Assembly (NCBI GenBank): GCA_022419385.1 | Contig: JAJUBI010000006.1 | Location: 62,001 to 126,000 of the forward strand | Direction: 5' to 3' | From: Paraconiothyrium sp. Pb-2020 | Lineage: Eukaryota; Ascomycota; Dothideomycetes; Pleosporales; Didymosphaeriaceae | Length of the DNA stretch: 64,000 nucleotides | In this document: in pieces, positions 42,127 through 55,209 of the stretch | Layout of the letters: each line of letters opens with the position of its first letter | How positions within the stretch are numbered: position 1 is the first letter of the stretch | Translations under genes and position numbers: made by a program | Notes under the pieces: generated by a model | What the model was told of the DNA's origin: nothing | The model's input: the letters and a program-made list of their open reading frames with translations, nothing else | The model's database searches: none

Positions 42127-43019
42127 TTTGGTTGATTCTTGCGTGTTTCGGATCGAGGGGTGGGCAGTAAGTTGATATGAGAAAGTCTTGATGATACTGA
42201 TTTGACATTACGAACCTCTAGCTTTATACCAACCTTCGGCCCGAATCTGTTAAGTTGGAGTCGATCATCTCGTTCGCGATTATGAATCCAAGTTGCATTT
42301 CTCAGCGAAGAGTGCTGAGCGGATCGGATGCTACGAGCATGACCGTGCCGTAGGACGGTGTAGTTCTTAGCCTCACGGACATATTGTTACTAGGTAAACA
42401 ATCATCCGGCCAATGACCGCTTCAGCCGCAAGGATGGGAGATCACTGCTCCGCGGACGCGGATGAGATTTAGTCTTTCGACTGCTTACAGAACCTCGTAT
42501 GCATACATGCTCTCACGATGGCGCTTTTTGTGGATTGCGGATTATGATTGAAACTCAAATGTCTGAGCATCATCCATAACATATCTATAGCAGACTCGCC
42601 GCGCTCATTTGACGCTTGTATGGCAAAAAGCCTGAGCAAACTTCACCGCAATAGCGCATCTCCTCATGCTCGTCTACAGTTGTACCGGACAACTTCATAC
42701 TTCATAACACATTGTAGCCCCTCGCATAATACTACGCATGTCATGCTTCAACGTCCCACAAGCCCGAAACCTTCAATGTGCATATGACTATAATCTAGAT
42801 GCCACTAGCTCCTCAAATCTGTCGAGGGGTATCACGCAGCATAGTGACAACGATAACTGCTGCGGAGCGGCTTTCACTGCACGCACTGTTCAGTATACAA
42901 CTGAAACTCCTGAATGCTAAGACTATCTAAGTATTTGTTTCGAAGGCGACGTTCCTCTATGTTTATATTATGCGAAGACTTGTGCAGATTACGAAAGAGT
43001 GCAGACCATCCCTGCAATC
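42127..43019. other. intergenic, nothing supported
   Basis: Short open frames only. Confidence 0.5.
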
Positions 43020-43658
43020 TCAAGAGACAGTTTGGTTTACACAGACGGACTCATTAAACAATATTCTTGTAATCACCAGAGTGAGTTTCTTCGGTGGATC
43101 ATCATATTGTGCTCCATGGGCGAGTATGAGTTCCTTGCAAGAGTCGCAGCCCAATATGGGTCCGTTCCTGTCCGCATGGGTTGCGCACAGGCTGCGATAG
43201 CGCCTTTCCCCCGAGTAGGAACCATGAAAGCTCCGAACCTCTATGTTGGCCTCGTATCTTCTCTGGTTCCGGTGATCTCGAAGTTCATATTCAGACAATG
43301 CCTGTACTTCGACGATGGTTTTGACGGCCTCGAGATAACGTTTCTCTCGTAGCCAGTCGCGCAGGTCATGCAGAAGGAAGTAATCTGCTTCTGCTTCAAG
43401 TTTGTTGTAGAGTGCGAAGTTGAAGCCTGTCTCCTTTGTCCAGAACAAGGGGTACTTTGACGGACGTCGCATAAAATTCAAGATATGCTGAAATGCGTCG
43501 GGATCTGCATCAATGAAGTAGGAATCATCCTCCTGATGATCGCTACAGTGGTCCCATCTAGCCAAGAGGTTACGGAAGTAAGGAGAGGCTTGAAGTGTAA
43601 TCATTTGTGTTTTAAATTTGCGGCCGGATACGTCAAGAGTGATGAGGTGAGAAGGCAT
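43020..43658 (-). CDS. BTB/POZ (T1-like) domain protein
   Basis: A 212-aa protein with an N-terminal BTB domain of the potassium-channel-tetramerisation kind. MPSHLITLDVSGRKFKTQM opens the fold; TLQASPYFRNLL, DADPDAFQHILNFMRRP and ALYNKLEAEADYFLLHDL are the later conserved strings, ending near residue 120. Such proteins often act as adaptors for cullin-3 ligases; that is family knowledge, not shown here. The rest has no known domain but holds CDSCKEL. The ATG at 43658 starts directly at the domain; the frame runs open to 43784 without a better start. No intron is needed. Confidence 0.75.
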   Translation of the reverse strand: MPSHLITLDVSGRKFKTQMITLQASPYFRNLLARWDHCSDHQEDDSYFIDADPDAFQHILNFMRRPSKYPLFWTKETGFNFALYNKLEAEADYFLLHDLRDWLREKRYLEAVKTIVEVQALSEYELRDHRNQRRYEANIEVRSFHGSYSGERRYRSLCATHADRNGPILGCDSCKELILAHGAQYDDPPKKLTLVITRILFNESVCVNQTVS

Positions 43659-45231
43659 GATGAGGTTCGATGAGAAGTGTGCCCGCGTCTTTGTCGATGG
43701 TCCAAGCAACCTAAGTATTTTACTCTCACATTGAACAGCTGTCCTCAGTGTGGCATTGTGGCATGTGGTAACCGGATTAGGCAAAGATTGTGCGGAGTCA
43801 CCCCTTGCGCGATAATGTTCTTAGAGTTTATTCAGCTACTGGGGTAATTATCTTGTTGTTAGACCGTCCGCAGACCAGCTACTGTAAATTATACCACTTC
43901 GCAAGTATGGCAAAGTCAATGAAATCATGCAGCAGTCCCACGACGAAGACCCTCGCCGGGGATCAGCAAGGTGACAACACGTACCGCAATCAACGTGGAG
44001 CTACAATGCTCAAATTGCTATAATCGTCCCCTTCCCATCGCAGATACCTTTCGAGTTGGGAGATACGTTGACGGAAATATCACGAGCAGATTATGCAAAC
44101 AAACTGAAACGTCCATGTAGATAGCTTATCAAGATACGGGTTACCTGTTTGCTACTTCAATCGCCTGTATCCACCGTTGGCTGAAGCTCAGACTCAGACT
44201 CACATTCCTTCGCTCCTTTGATCAACGCGAGTAGCGCAGGGATAAGAACAGTTTTCGTCTTGAGAATGAAAGATGTCGGAAGCATGTCGACAGCTGCTGT
44301 CAGTCGAGCGCTAGGAACGAGCTGATATCGAAATGCGAGCGTTCGCCGAAAGCATTGAACATAGCAAAGCAAGCAGGGCTCTAAGTTGTCGTGGCATGTA
44401 ATGACTTCGAGTCAGCACTTGCGCGATACATTATGAAGGGATTATTCTTCCAGAGAAAACTCAATATTATCACTTCCTACATTATTAGCGTCATTTTTTG
44501 CGGCAAGGCGACTTGACATCCTTAAATTGACATTCTTTAGATATTATGGTAAGGTAGGCTCATCACAATTCTTGCCCCTCCAACACAGTAGAAGCCACGT
44601 CAAATGAGGAACATTGCATAGTGCGCTGCCGCGGGGATAAAGATGAACGAACGATTGGTAATATGCGTTAGCTGCTCTGACTCAAGTTTATGGACGCGGA
44701 ACTCAATGAATCTTACTCGTATGGTCACGGTGGACTGTGACAATCTTTCATCTCAGCTGATGGTAAGTCGATCAATAGACGTTGTGTAAAAGTCAAGTAT
44801 TTAGCATATCGCTTTTATTTGATGTTATGTAGACTACATGTTAGGAACTGAAGCTCGGGCAGAAAAGGAAAAAGGGAGTCAATCAAAAAGCTGCCATGTA
44901 ATTCTTCTCAGTGAGTGTGTAATGCTGATGATGACAGCCGCTGCTTCAGGCAACGACCCGCACATTAACGGGTTTTTGCAATGAAGCGTCGTTGTAAGTT
45001 CATCGCTGAACCCGGCGCAAGCTTTGATCAAATGCTTGGCGCCTTGCGCGACTTGCCATGATTTGTCTCAGGGACGGGCCTCGCTGGCGCAGGTTGTCGA
45101 TCAGGCAACGACCAACGCCGGACACAAGTCGCATGTAAAGCATTACGAGAGAAGGAAACGAGGGAATTTGAAGATGCCGAACCTAGGCGGTCAATAAACA
45201 CAACGGTTCTGCAGGGATCGGTGTCGTCCAT
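43659..45231. other. intergenic, no supported gene in about 1.6 kb
   Basis: Open frames (for example 44372-44157 minus) are short and without motifs. The middle part (about 44400-44900) is AT-richer than the neighbours. Nothing repeats visibly. Confidence 0.45.
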
Positions 45232-47780
45232 TTAATCCTCCTCAATCTCCCCTTCCTCGCTTCCCGATCGAAGAGCACGCTCTTCTTCTTTGGGAGGCTC
45301 GGGAACAGGAGTCTTGGACTTACGATCAGCACGAGGAGAGTAGCGAGGGCGCTGTGACCGGTCAGTATGAAAATCAAAGGATGTGAAAGTTTGGTTCAGC
45401 GTACCTTATTATCGCGCCTGGAAGTGCTTTCATCGCTCTCGCGTCGGCGTCTGGCGGATGTGGTGCGGGCCCCCGTACCGTCACCGTAATCAAGCTCGCT
45501 CACACTACGCTCACGTGGGTCTGCGCGACTAGCCGCAGGATCGCCTCGCGGAATGTACGAACGTTCGCGCTCAGCCTCGCGCTCACGCCTCTCGCGGCCG
45601 TAGAAGTCGCCACTACCCCGCCGGGAACCGCTGTACCGATCGCCATCTCGTTCACGGTCACGACGGTGGGGAGGAGAGAGACCTGTGCTGTCATTGTTCC
45701 TATACCGTGCTTCTCGATCTTCCTGAGCTCGGCGACGCTCAGCTGCGTAAGGATCATGTTCAGGTGAGCGCGTGCGGGTACGATGGCGTCGGTGAGAGTC
45801 AGAATGCCCGTTGCGGTACTCACGATCATCCCGTCGGTCCCGCCTGTCTCGGTCCTTGTCCCTGTCCCTCTCACGGTCTCGCGTATCACGCCGGCTGCGA
45901 TCCCGGCGATCGCTCTCCTTCTCCTTGAGGCGACGCATGTACTTATCGAATGCGGATTGGCGGAGGGAGTCTGATTTTAGTGCGCTGTACTCTTTCGTCT
46001 TCTCAACACGAGGACGTACCGTTTCCCAGGTATCCGAAAGGGTTACAGGTGGTTCAAGGCGCTTGAGTACGGCCCGCAAGTCATCCATCGCATAACGTGC
46101 ATCGTGCTCCTGCTCCTGCAGTTCGTCCGCCTCTCGCTTCTTGACCTTAGCCAGGACGTAGTCAAAGATAAGCTTCATAGTGTGATCGTCGATATGATCA
46201 CAACGTGGGTTAGCGCGCATAACACTCAAGTATTCTTCGAAAGGGGTCGTAGCTGTAACCTCAAAGCGTTCATCCTGGTATTTGTTAGCCATCGCGTTAC
46301 GTATGTTGCAGATTGAGAAGACTTACCTCTTGTACGACCAAAGCGTAGCGGCGTAGGGTACGGAACTTCTGTTCCTCGACCTCTAGCGTATCCCAAAATA
46401 AATCAAGTGGTGGTGATCCACCTTGTCCTAGAATCGCGATATATCGAGGGTCTTCTTGGATCAGGGGATGGATCTCTTTCCACTTCGTGCCCGCCCTGAG
46501 TTTGCCATCTGTTTGAAGCTCCTGCAAGAGCTGCTTGAAGCCGTCTCGGTTCTTCCGCTCGATGCGCTGTTTTTCGCGCCTTTCGGCTTGGACTCGATCG
46601 TTGTGATCCCGCTGGAGCTGCCTGATATGTTTCTCGAAAGTGTTGAGCATGTCTGAGCGATGAAGTGGCTGGAACTTATCACTGTTGAACGCCTTGTTAT
46701 CCCTGAGCTGTTCCTCGGCCGCATGCCAGCGAGTGAAGGGTTCTAGGTCGAGATTTTTCATCAGCCCCATCAGATCGTCCAGAGCAGTCTTCTTGTCTTC
46801 CTTCTCCTTCTCCGCGTTGGCTTTGGTGAGAGTGACGATGTATTCCTCGAATAATCGCCGACGCTCATTGTCGTCCTTGGCAGATCGGAATATCGTCTCG
46901 TCTTCTAAGATGGGACGTGCAGTCCTCCACCGCGTATAGTGCTTAATTTCCGGGTGGGAGCGCAACATCGCCATGAAGTCAGAACGCAGCTTCTGCTGGC
47001 GATCCTGTTCCTTGTTCTTCTCCTCGGCGCGAAGATCCTCGCAATACTTCCTGAAGGCCTCCTCACGCTTTTCCGGGTCGGGGATTGCGCGCCAATTGGG
47101 ATCCTTGATACCGGCGCGAACAGCACGCGACCACTCCCAATCAGGTTGAACCTTCAGCTGTTTGAGCAGCTTGTTGAAGGCAAGGACAGCGTCGTTCGGG
47201 TTTGCGAATTGGAGCTCGCTGGCAGGCGCGAATGCCATACTCGCACGCTCTCCACCACCGAAACCGGATTCACGGTCTCGGTCCCGGTCACGGTCGCGAT
47301 CTCGGCGGTCCGGTTGATAGCTGTCGCGCTCGCGCATGGGCTCGCGCTCGAAACGACCCTGATCACGAGGGCCGGTGGGCATGGCAGGACCAGCAGCCCA
47401 CGAATTTCTGCATTTGGCATTAGCATCTGTTCGAGAGAACTCGAGCGATTCACTCACGCAGGAACGGGAGGTGGAGGTTTGTTCATGCGCTCCATGTTCT
47501 GCTTGACCTGATCTGGTGGGTCCCATGTCGTCTGCTTGGTCTCCTTGTGCGCCCAGTATTGTCTGCCATCGTGCGTGAGTACCTGCCAGTCGGTGTCCAC
47601 TGTCGCGCGCTCTTCGACAGTCATGAGTTCCTCTGGCTTCGTCCATTGCGTGACGTTGGTAATCGTGTTGAAGTAGTAGGTTTTTCCTTCCTTCGTGTTT
47701 GCGCTCTTCCACACAGGCGCCGGGGGTGCCGCGCCTCCAGGCGGCGGGAAGGGCATGCCATTTGGCGGAAACCCGTTCAT
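45232..47780 (-). CDS. PRP40: U1 snRNP-associated splicing factor Prp40 (WW and FF domains)
   Basis: It bridges the 5' splice site and branch-point proteins in early spliceosome assembly. Exons 47780-47458, 47407-46327, 46274-45405 and 45351-45232 encode 797 aa. Two WW domains lie near residues 25-50 and 65-95 (KTYYFNTITNVTQWTKP, RQYWAHKETKQTTWDPP). An Arg/Asp-rich linker follows, then several FF repeats from AFNKLLKQLKVQPDWEW through FEEYLSVMRANPRCD. The C-terminus is an RS/RD-like tail with many RDRDR runs, ending GEIEED; yeast Prp40 lacks such a tail, while human PRPF40 has one. The gene is head to head with Trs65 over only 291 bases. Confidence 0.95.
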
Positions 47781-48071
47781 GATGACGGTTCGAGCGATGG
47801 CGCAAAATAGGAGACGTCGCGGTTGAGGATGAAGACACAGGCGCGAGTCTAAAAAGTGAGGGCGCACGGACCCGACGGTCGCAGGCAAGCACTGAGAGCG
47901 AATGGGAGCTAACCCCCCATGACACCCTTTACTGCTTTACCTTTCACTCCCGTGACTGCCATTGTATCAACACTCACTGAGATAGTGACTGCAGCTCGTC
48001 CTCTTGTTCTCTTACTGGGACGATGTCCGGCTTCCCTTAATGCAAACAGCCATCCGTAGGTAGGTACTGAA

Positions 48072-49953
48072 ATGGCTGCTCTCACAGAAGCCCAGCCTCG
48101 TGGGAGCGCCGAGTTCGTCGAGAGTTCGATTCTTGAAGCCGTCATTCCCTCAGACTATGACTTTGATGTCGAGGACGAAATAAAGTCCTGGGATGGATCT
48201 AATGAAGAAGAGAATGGCTCGGTCCTACCGTTTCTGTCGCAGCGGCAGGTGATCCTTTTTGGTAAGTCGGCTTCGCGTTATACTAATGCATACTCTTACT
48301 TATCGTTAGGCCTCTAGATGAACTGGTTCCAGTCTACATTGTCTTCCGTACTCCTTTAATGGAAGATGCAACTCTGAAATCCTATCTTTCAAGGCTAGCC
48401 ATCAACGTAGAGGCGGTTGCTTTCAGTACGGCTCCTCCACCAGAACCAGAAGCCAAAGGACCACCCACCAAAGAGGTCATTTCTTCAGAGACCATCACTG
48501 ATTCAGTTGAGCCGGTCGTTGTACGCCACGATGAAGAAGGCTCCCCTCACATCTACGTTGTCTGGAAGTTGGAGATTTTCATTGGTAAGCTCATTTGGCG
48601 CCGATGCTACATTATTGTCTCACATTCAACAGGCCGACCGAGGAGTCGTTTCCACAAGCCAGCGGTATACTTCCAGCCCACAGCATCCCTGAAGCCAGCA
48701 GAGAAGAAAAGTGTTCTTGAGGATGAATATCTGCCGAGCAGAGTTCCAACAGCCCTGAACCTTCTTCAATCCTTTGAAAGCGATCCAGCGTTGGTGGGCA
48801 TTCACCCGCGCCTGTCTGCGCTCCGCATAAACAAGATTGCGCCCACTGCACCTGTTGCCAAAGAGTTGACTAGACCGATCCGAACCGGCCAAAGGCGGCT
48901 CTTCCGAGCTTTACCTGCGTTGATATGGCGAGTGAGATACTCCAAGGTCCATTCCGCCATAAATGACATGTCCCTTATGGCCTCTTTGGACCTCGAAGTC
49001 GCATACATCACTGGATGCCGGCTAACCATCGATGACGTGCATCTGTCGTTGCGAGGAGGAGAGGTGAAGCCCATATCCGACCACAGTCTCATCAAGCACA
49101 TACACAAGCCAGGCGACCAACTCACGTCTCTATACAAGATCACGCCAGATTTGGCTGTGGATGGCACGCCACTGTTCGGCAACGAAGGTCATCTGTTGAC
49201 TCTGGAGATCAAAGCGAAGGTCCTGGTTTCAGACGATTGCCAGCCCCAAGTAAGCATTGGTTGGCAAACGGCCGTGGACTTTTCTGCTGAGCAAAATTCG
49301 GCATTGGTGAAAGCGGCCCACAGACTGAGCAATCCTTTGACACATGCACCGAAAAATCCGGAAACAGATCCAACTGCTACCCAGGAAAAGGACGGTCAGC
49401 AGGTGGAGAAACCTCAAGACACCTCAATACATGTGACCTTAACAATAACCGGGCCACCTCAGGTCATAGTTGGCGAGATGTTCAATTGGAATGTCTTCAT
49501 TGTTAATCGGTCCGACAAGACTCGAAAGCTCGCTGTCTTGGTTGTTCCGAGGAGGCGGCGAGACTTCGATAGGCAAAGACCATTGTCGTCAGCATCCTCA
49601 ATTACGGGTTATCGCTCCGACAAGAAAGATCTGCTCGCGAATGCCGTGGTAGATGAGAACATCGTATATGCCAAACAGAAGAACGCACGCACAGAGACAG
49701 CAGAGCTGATATGCTTGACCACAGACATCAGGATTGGGTATGTTCAGCCCTGTCAACCTACTTCTCGTACCATCGGCTAACCATATCAAGACATCTTGCT
49801 CCCGGAGCATGCTACACAGCCGACTTGAAATTCCTAGCGCTATCAGCTGGTGTGGTTTCCGTCGATGCTGTTAGAGTCGTCGATCTAGCGACCAACGAAA
49901 CCTCGGACGTACGAGACGTCCCAGCTATTGTCGCCGTAGGAAAGGAAGCTTAA
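48072..49953 (+). CDS. TRS65: TRAPPII subunit Trs65
   Basis: A fungal-specific subunit of the TRAPPII complex, which activates Rab11/Ypt31 at the late Golgi. Exons 48072-48261, 48318-48584, 48633-49737 and 49791-49953 encode 574 aa. The N-terminus has AEFVESSILEAVIP, and the first splice restores LFDELVPVYIVFRTPLMED. The C-terminal Ig-like strands read VIVGEMFNWNVFIVNRSDKTRKL and LAPGACYTADLKFLALSAGVVSVDAVRV, which are the family's most conserved strings. The second intron (48585-48632) is 48 bases, stop-free and in frame, so retention would not truncate the protein. Confidence 0.9.
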
Positions 49954-50508
49954 TGATAATCAACCCTATTCTCTCGCCCAGAGTCTTCCCGATATGAATA
50001 TTCCCAGTCCGTCATGCCCTCACAAAGACTCAACTTGAAGTCATCGTTCTTCACGATGATACTGCAATCCATACCTGGACCCCCGCTAACTCGTAAGCGA
50101 CCTGGGCAACGGCCAAACGAACTGATGACGATGTTATTTTCCAGCCCCCAGCTTTTCCCCAAGCGACTGTAGGGCACCACGAGTCATGAATTCAGGAGAA
50201 GGCCCAACATTGATCCGTCCCACTCCACCTATTTTTAAACTCCCAATACCAACGTTATTCCACCGAGGGTCTAACCAGGTGGATCCATCGAAACATAGCG
50301 TCGTCCTCACCCAATCGACAGCCGAACCTCAGATTGCGGCGCAACCAGCCTTAATGCTCCTCCGCCGCACATGCATCATGGGGGAAGGCGCTGAAAGCTT
50401 GGCTGCGCGCCTGTCGCTGCTCGCGCGACTAGTTGACGACAATCTTTAAACCTGTGCATGCGTCCTGCAGCTGTGCCCATTCGCGCCACTTGACAATCCA
50501 CACGCAAG
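49954..50508. other. intergenic, nothing supported
   Basis: Promoter and leader of the surface-protein gene lie at the right. A + strand frame 50186-50449 lacks any motif. Confidence 0.5.
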
Positions 50509-51655
50509 ATGCAGCTCTGTACGACGGTTGCATGCGCGTTCTTAATATCCCTCGTCTATGGTAGCCCGGCTCCTGTTGCTTCGCCCACAATCACCCCCGC
50601 CGCCCGACTACGAAGAGCTGCCCTTGAGACTTTCGCGTGGACTTCGAATTCGACCGAGAACGGCGAGACATTCTACTCCCCGTGGATATACAACCCGGAA
50701 AAGTCGACATGGACCACCAGCGATGAATACTTCCGGCGATGCTCGGTGAGCTCGACATGCCCCATGTGGACGGCGTGCAGTGAAGGATGGATGGTGGGAG
50801 AGGGTACATCGTCATCCTGTGGCGCGGGTGGTGCAGCAGGCAGCGTGTTCTGCAGCAACAACGTCCTCTTTGAGTCTTTGGGCGCGACACGGACATACAG
50901 TTGGTCAGTAACGTCGGCAATCAAGTGAGAACAGTAACTGACCGGATGACAGGTATTGGTGCGACTCTGCGCCCGTAACAGGTTACACATTCTATCAACA
51001 AGAGCCACAACAACCAAGTACGTCTCCCCCCCTGTACCATCAAGCTATACTCACCTCCACAGCCCGCGCAAGCGCAAGCACCCCCGCCTCCACCGACGCC
51101 TCTACGACCACTACCTCCACAACCTCATCCCACTCCCCTTCAACCACCACCAACCTCACCGCCACACCAACCTCCACAGCCGACTCCAAGTTCTCCATAA
51201 GCATAGGCGGCGTAGCAGGCGGCATCATCGGAGGCCTCGTAGGCCTCGCCGCCCTCTGCGCAGGCATCCTCTTCTTCCTCCGCCGCCGCAAGCGGAAAAA
51301 CCTCTACGCTGCACCCACACACCAACCGCCGCAGAACCCCTTCGACACCCCCGCCTCGAGCTACGCCACGCCCGCACCATACGGAGGGTTGGAAGCCAAG
51401 CCCCCAGGCGTGGCGGCCGGGACGTACGGCTGGGGCGGCGCAATGTACCCGCAAGGACCGTACGATCCGCACTACGGCGCAGCAGAGATGCCCGCGCAGC
51501 CGCCGACGAGGAACGGCGTAGCGGAGATGGACGCGGGGAGTTACATACCGGCCAAGTACGCACATGGGACGGATGTGCCGCTGCAGGCTATGAGTCCACC
51601 CGCAGAGCTTCCGTCGCAGGGGCTGGGTTTGCAGGAGCTACCTACCCGGCGATGA
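50509..51655 (+). CDS. single-pass cell-surface protein
   Basis: A type I membrane protein of 350 aa. Exons 50509-50903, 50953-51017 and 51063-51655 join in frame. MQLCTTVACAFLISLVYGSPAP is the signal peptide. The outer domain has six or more cysteines (FRRCSVSSTCPMWTACSEGW, SSSCGAGG, VFCSNN, YWCDSAP). A Ser/Thr-rich stalk (STTTTSTTSSHSPSTTTN) is followed by one membrane helix near residue 210 (GGVAGGIIGGLVGLAALCAG) and RRRKRK as stop-transfer. The cytoplasmic tail is rich in Pro, Gly, Tyr and Ala. The layout is like fungal wall sensors, but no WSC domain is recognised. Confidence 0.8.
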
Positions 51656-52474
51656 CATGACGTCGTAAAAAAGCGTGAATCTTACAAGTTATATCCGCCA
51701 GCATAGCGCTGTGCATGGCTTTGCTCGCATTTCTCGGTGTTAGTATTGATATCCCCATGTTGTCTGCGGCTGCATTACACTTGTAGCGCGACGTGATTTA
51801 CTCGTATTCAACCTTGTTTACTTCTCCATATGAGATGTGTGTAGCCAGCTAAAGAGAATACGCGTATCTACGCAGCGATGGTTACGCATCGCATTCTATA
51901 GAATGAACATGATTACACGTCCCCTCCCACTTCACACAACATGCCTTCCCATGCCTTACCCTTGATCCTACTCTCTACCCACCTCATCCAATCCCCTCCT
52001 CCATCCATTGTGTCATCTTATTCATACCCAAACCCAAATCCTCCCATCTCTTTCTCTCTATCTACGCTAGGTAAGTGGTCTCTCTCTGGACGTCACGTAT
52101 GCAGTACCAGATAATTCATATAGACAGCAGTTGGTCAAGTATGGGAGGAAAGACGCTATTACAGTGACTGTAAAGGAGCTTGTGCAGGAGGATTTAATGC
52201 CTGTTTCCAGATTTGCTTACTATGTTCATTGTCAAAGTGATAATAATATGATTTGTATTCAACTTCGTCCTCGGCGATTTAGCCCGTTGCGTGATCTTAT
52301 TGTAGCAATAGCAGTATGTAGTTCTCGCTGTCAGTTTTGGCAGTCTTCGCCCGCTAATTTCAAGAAGAACGATGTTTTGCGTAGTACGGCAGAAACAGTC
52401 CAAGATGAGTACCCAAGAAGGCGGTTGCTAGACCACTTTCTCGAGTCTGCGATAATCGAGAATTATCCTGGCCT
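51656..52474. other. convergent spacer, nothing supported
   Basis: Pyrimidine-rich around 51920-52080. An open + strand frame from 52131 lies partly over the next gene and is a shadow. Confidence 0.5.
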
Positions 52475-55209
52475 TCATCTCAAAGGGCCTTGGGGTATGG
52501 TGTCCGCTCTATGTACCTGCGCGGTCGGCACTCTCTGTCTCAAAACAGCCTCTGGTGTGACGGAAGTAGTCGATCCATTCGGAACTCGAAGTTCCTCTAT
52601 GACCTGCTTTTCCTCGTCTTTCGCCTTCGATCTTATCCAGTGCCTAGGATACCAACGCTTGTCTTCCCAGAACTTTCCACTCGCATCAGGCCTCTGCACG
52701 CCTTGTGGATGTATGCGAGATCGGAGTTTCTGTTCGAATGTACTATGGTTCTGATGTGCTCGATACCAATAGAACCAGGTGAGGAACACGACTAGCGTCA
52801 GTGGTCCGGTGACGGCCCAGTATACCCAGAAATGAGATGAGAGAACAGAGGTACCTTCAGGGGCTTGCCAGTTGAACATTGTCATGGAGAAGAAAGACTG
52901 TTCTGGGTTAACATGAAAAGATGAACTGGCAGGGAACTTCGGTACTGCTCACTGCAACGAATGTCCCAGGTAGGAATGCAATGCTCATTATCGCGAGAGT
53001 CCTCATGGCGAAGCTGTCGTCTTTAGTAGTGATCGCGATTTCCGTGGATATTTCAGCTAGGGTACGATTGTCATGGTTGTCGCGCTGTGCAACAAGGTTA
53101 TAAACCTATCGTAGTCGTGTTAGTCAGTTGATTGTACTCACTACTGAAATTATTGGGACGATGTCTACTTGGACTCACAATTTCCAGCTGACTTTGAGCA
53201 ATCCGCTGATTGAGCGCGATTTCAAGTCCCAACGCCTCATGTTCGATTTTCAGATGTACCAAACGTTCCTGTAGCGACCGGTCTGCAGCTTTGAGGCTCG
53301 CGCGTGGCCCCTGCATGGCTTCTTCAGCTGCATTGCTCAAGCGGAGTCTAATTCTTGCCACGTGCTCCTGAATCTGCTCGACAAAGACTCTGCTCGCCTG
53401 TATTCGCATATCGTGGAAAGCGAGTCGAGAGATTATGGTATTAAGGCTTCTTGTCATTTCTCCGAAATCTGGTCCTTCAGCGTCCAAATCCTTCGTGGTC
53501 TGTCTTCTGATCAGCAATATATAGATGGTATGGCGCAAAGCTCACCAGAGCAGTTCTAGTCTTGAATTCAACATCGTACAGCATTGCAGCATGCGCTTTG
53601 ATGCCGTGAGAGTCACTTTCTGTCAGCATCTCACAGAGGATGACAGGTAAGTTCATGGGATGGTGCAATTCCTCCCGACTATCGTCAAGGTGCCTAGCCT
53701 AAAACAATGGTCAGACAGGGGAAGTACGAATGGAATGATAGCCGTCTGGAGCAGTCTAGATTAAAGGATCACGTGTCAAGGGAAGTCAATAGTGTTTTAC
53801 CCTTAGTCAAAAAGGCCTAAGCATATGATCAGGATGTACACATACCAGAGCTTCTCTTTCGCTGGTATGTAAACCGCATAGAAAGCCTCGTAAGTCGTCA
53901 AAGGTTGAATTCCAGGAAAGTCCTAGAGTCCAGTTTTCTTTGATTGATTTTGGCGTGCGAAAGACAAAGCCTATGATAAATTAGTGTGCTTGGTCAAATA
54001 AACAGACCGAAACTACCAACCTTCTTCATCATGCTCACCACGGCAAGGGATCGATTGGGGAGTTCCTGCAAGCATATTGATCAGATCGCAACATATGTCC
54101 CGGATGATGGATGTGAGGGTGTAATTACCTATGTATAAAGCTCTGAAAAATACAGGTGGAAGTTTGACTCTTTGCGCGATAGATAGACATACCGTACTAG
54201 TATATGGTAGTATGATGCTTGCATTTGAGTCCAGCTCGCTGATTCTGTGCACACATATCGAAAGTCAGATCACTTCGAACAATCTAGCGACCGAAAGGAT
54301 ACTGACATCAACAGCAGCTTATGTTCATGATGTTTTGGCCTCTCGGACGTCGAGGCTGTCACACTGACGACATCAGAGAGGACAGAAATAAGGAGGTCAT
54401 CATTGAGTTCTTCCAGTCTGGGCTTGTCAGAGGTGTCTTCCTATTGACCGTTAGTAGAGACTTGGAGAAAGGATTGATTAACACACATAGTACCCAACTT
54501 TGAGATAGTAACTTTTGTTTCCATCTGACTGTCTCGGTATATTTACACCACTGTCTTCTGCCGCGATAAACATAATTTTGTCATAATATCGCTTCCATCT
54601 AGCGACCAGACATTGACCGTAAGAGCTAGCCAAAGCCTGTAGGATCTTTTTCGAATGTGCTCTTTCCTTGGGTGAAGCTTGAACGTCATCTTCAAGGTTG
54701 TTCCCAGCCCCCTCGGGCAGTGAGGCGGGTGCAGAGCCTGATGGATGGATTACTAGGCGGTCTCCGTCTCTAAGCACTCCAAGCAGATTTTCATGATACT
54801 GGAAGCTCGCATTGCTTAAGAACAAGACCATTGTCGACTTCTGAAGTGCCAACCGTTCGTACACTTCCTTCCATCTGTCCCGCTCGAACGACCAAAGGAT
54901 TCGGGATCTTGCGCCCTCTCGTTGCAATTTCTGCCCTAACTTCGAGATGTCGAGGATGATTTCCCTCTCCACCTCCAGTATCGCCGTTAGTTGATCCAAT
55001 ATGGAGGAAGTTGGCATTCTGTTTTGATTCTGAAGCAGGCGTACAAAGGAATGTTGAATTTCTATGACAGACGAAAGCTCATTTGCGACCATTCTCACAT
55101 CATGCGGAATGGATTTGGTAGACCGAGTTATTTCGTCCAAGGTCCTACGCGCTACCGACGCAATTTGCACCACACTGGCCATGCCTGCGACGATACTCAA
55201 TGGATCCAT
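52475..55209 (-). CDS. PigL_N-like N-terminus joined to CorA-like two-helix C-terminus
   Basis: A multi-exon gene. Exon 1 (55209-54494) begins MDPLSIVAGMASVVQIASVA, the start of the PigL_N domain seen at the front of fungal NLR-like proteins, and is helical. Middle exons include GFVFRTPKSIKENWTLGLSW (about 53960-53905) and FGEMTRSLNTIISRLAFHDMR followed by a coiled coil (about 53490-53180). The next piece reads DDSFAMRTLAIMSIAFLPGTFVA; after a 55-base intron the last exon 52897-52475 gives SFFSMTMFNWQAPEG and the second helix WAVTGPLTLVVFLTWFYW. That two-helix signature is CorA-like, though the transporter GMN motif is not seen. Small exons between 54490 and 53960 are not all resolved. Transport is unproven. 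Confidence 0.7.

Noticed and set aside
45811..46095. Ser/Arg-repeat frame opposite Prp40
   Set aside because: It is the antisense of the Arg/Asp-rich Prp40 tail and only mimics an SR protein.
52131..52754. 207-codon + strand frame over the CorA-like gene
   Set aside because: Antisense to a well-supported membrane exon; no motif of its own.
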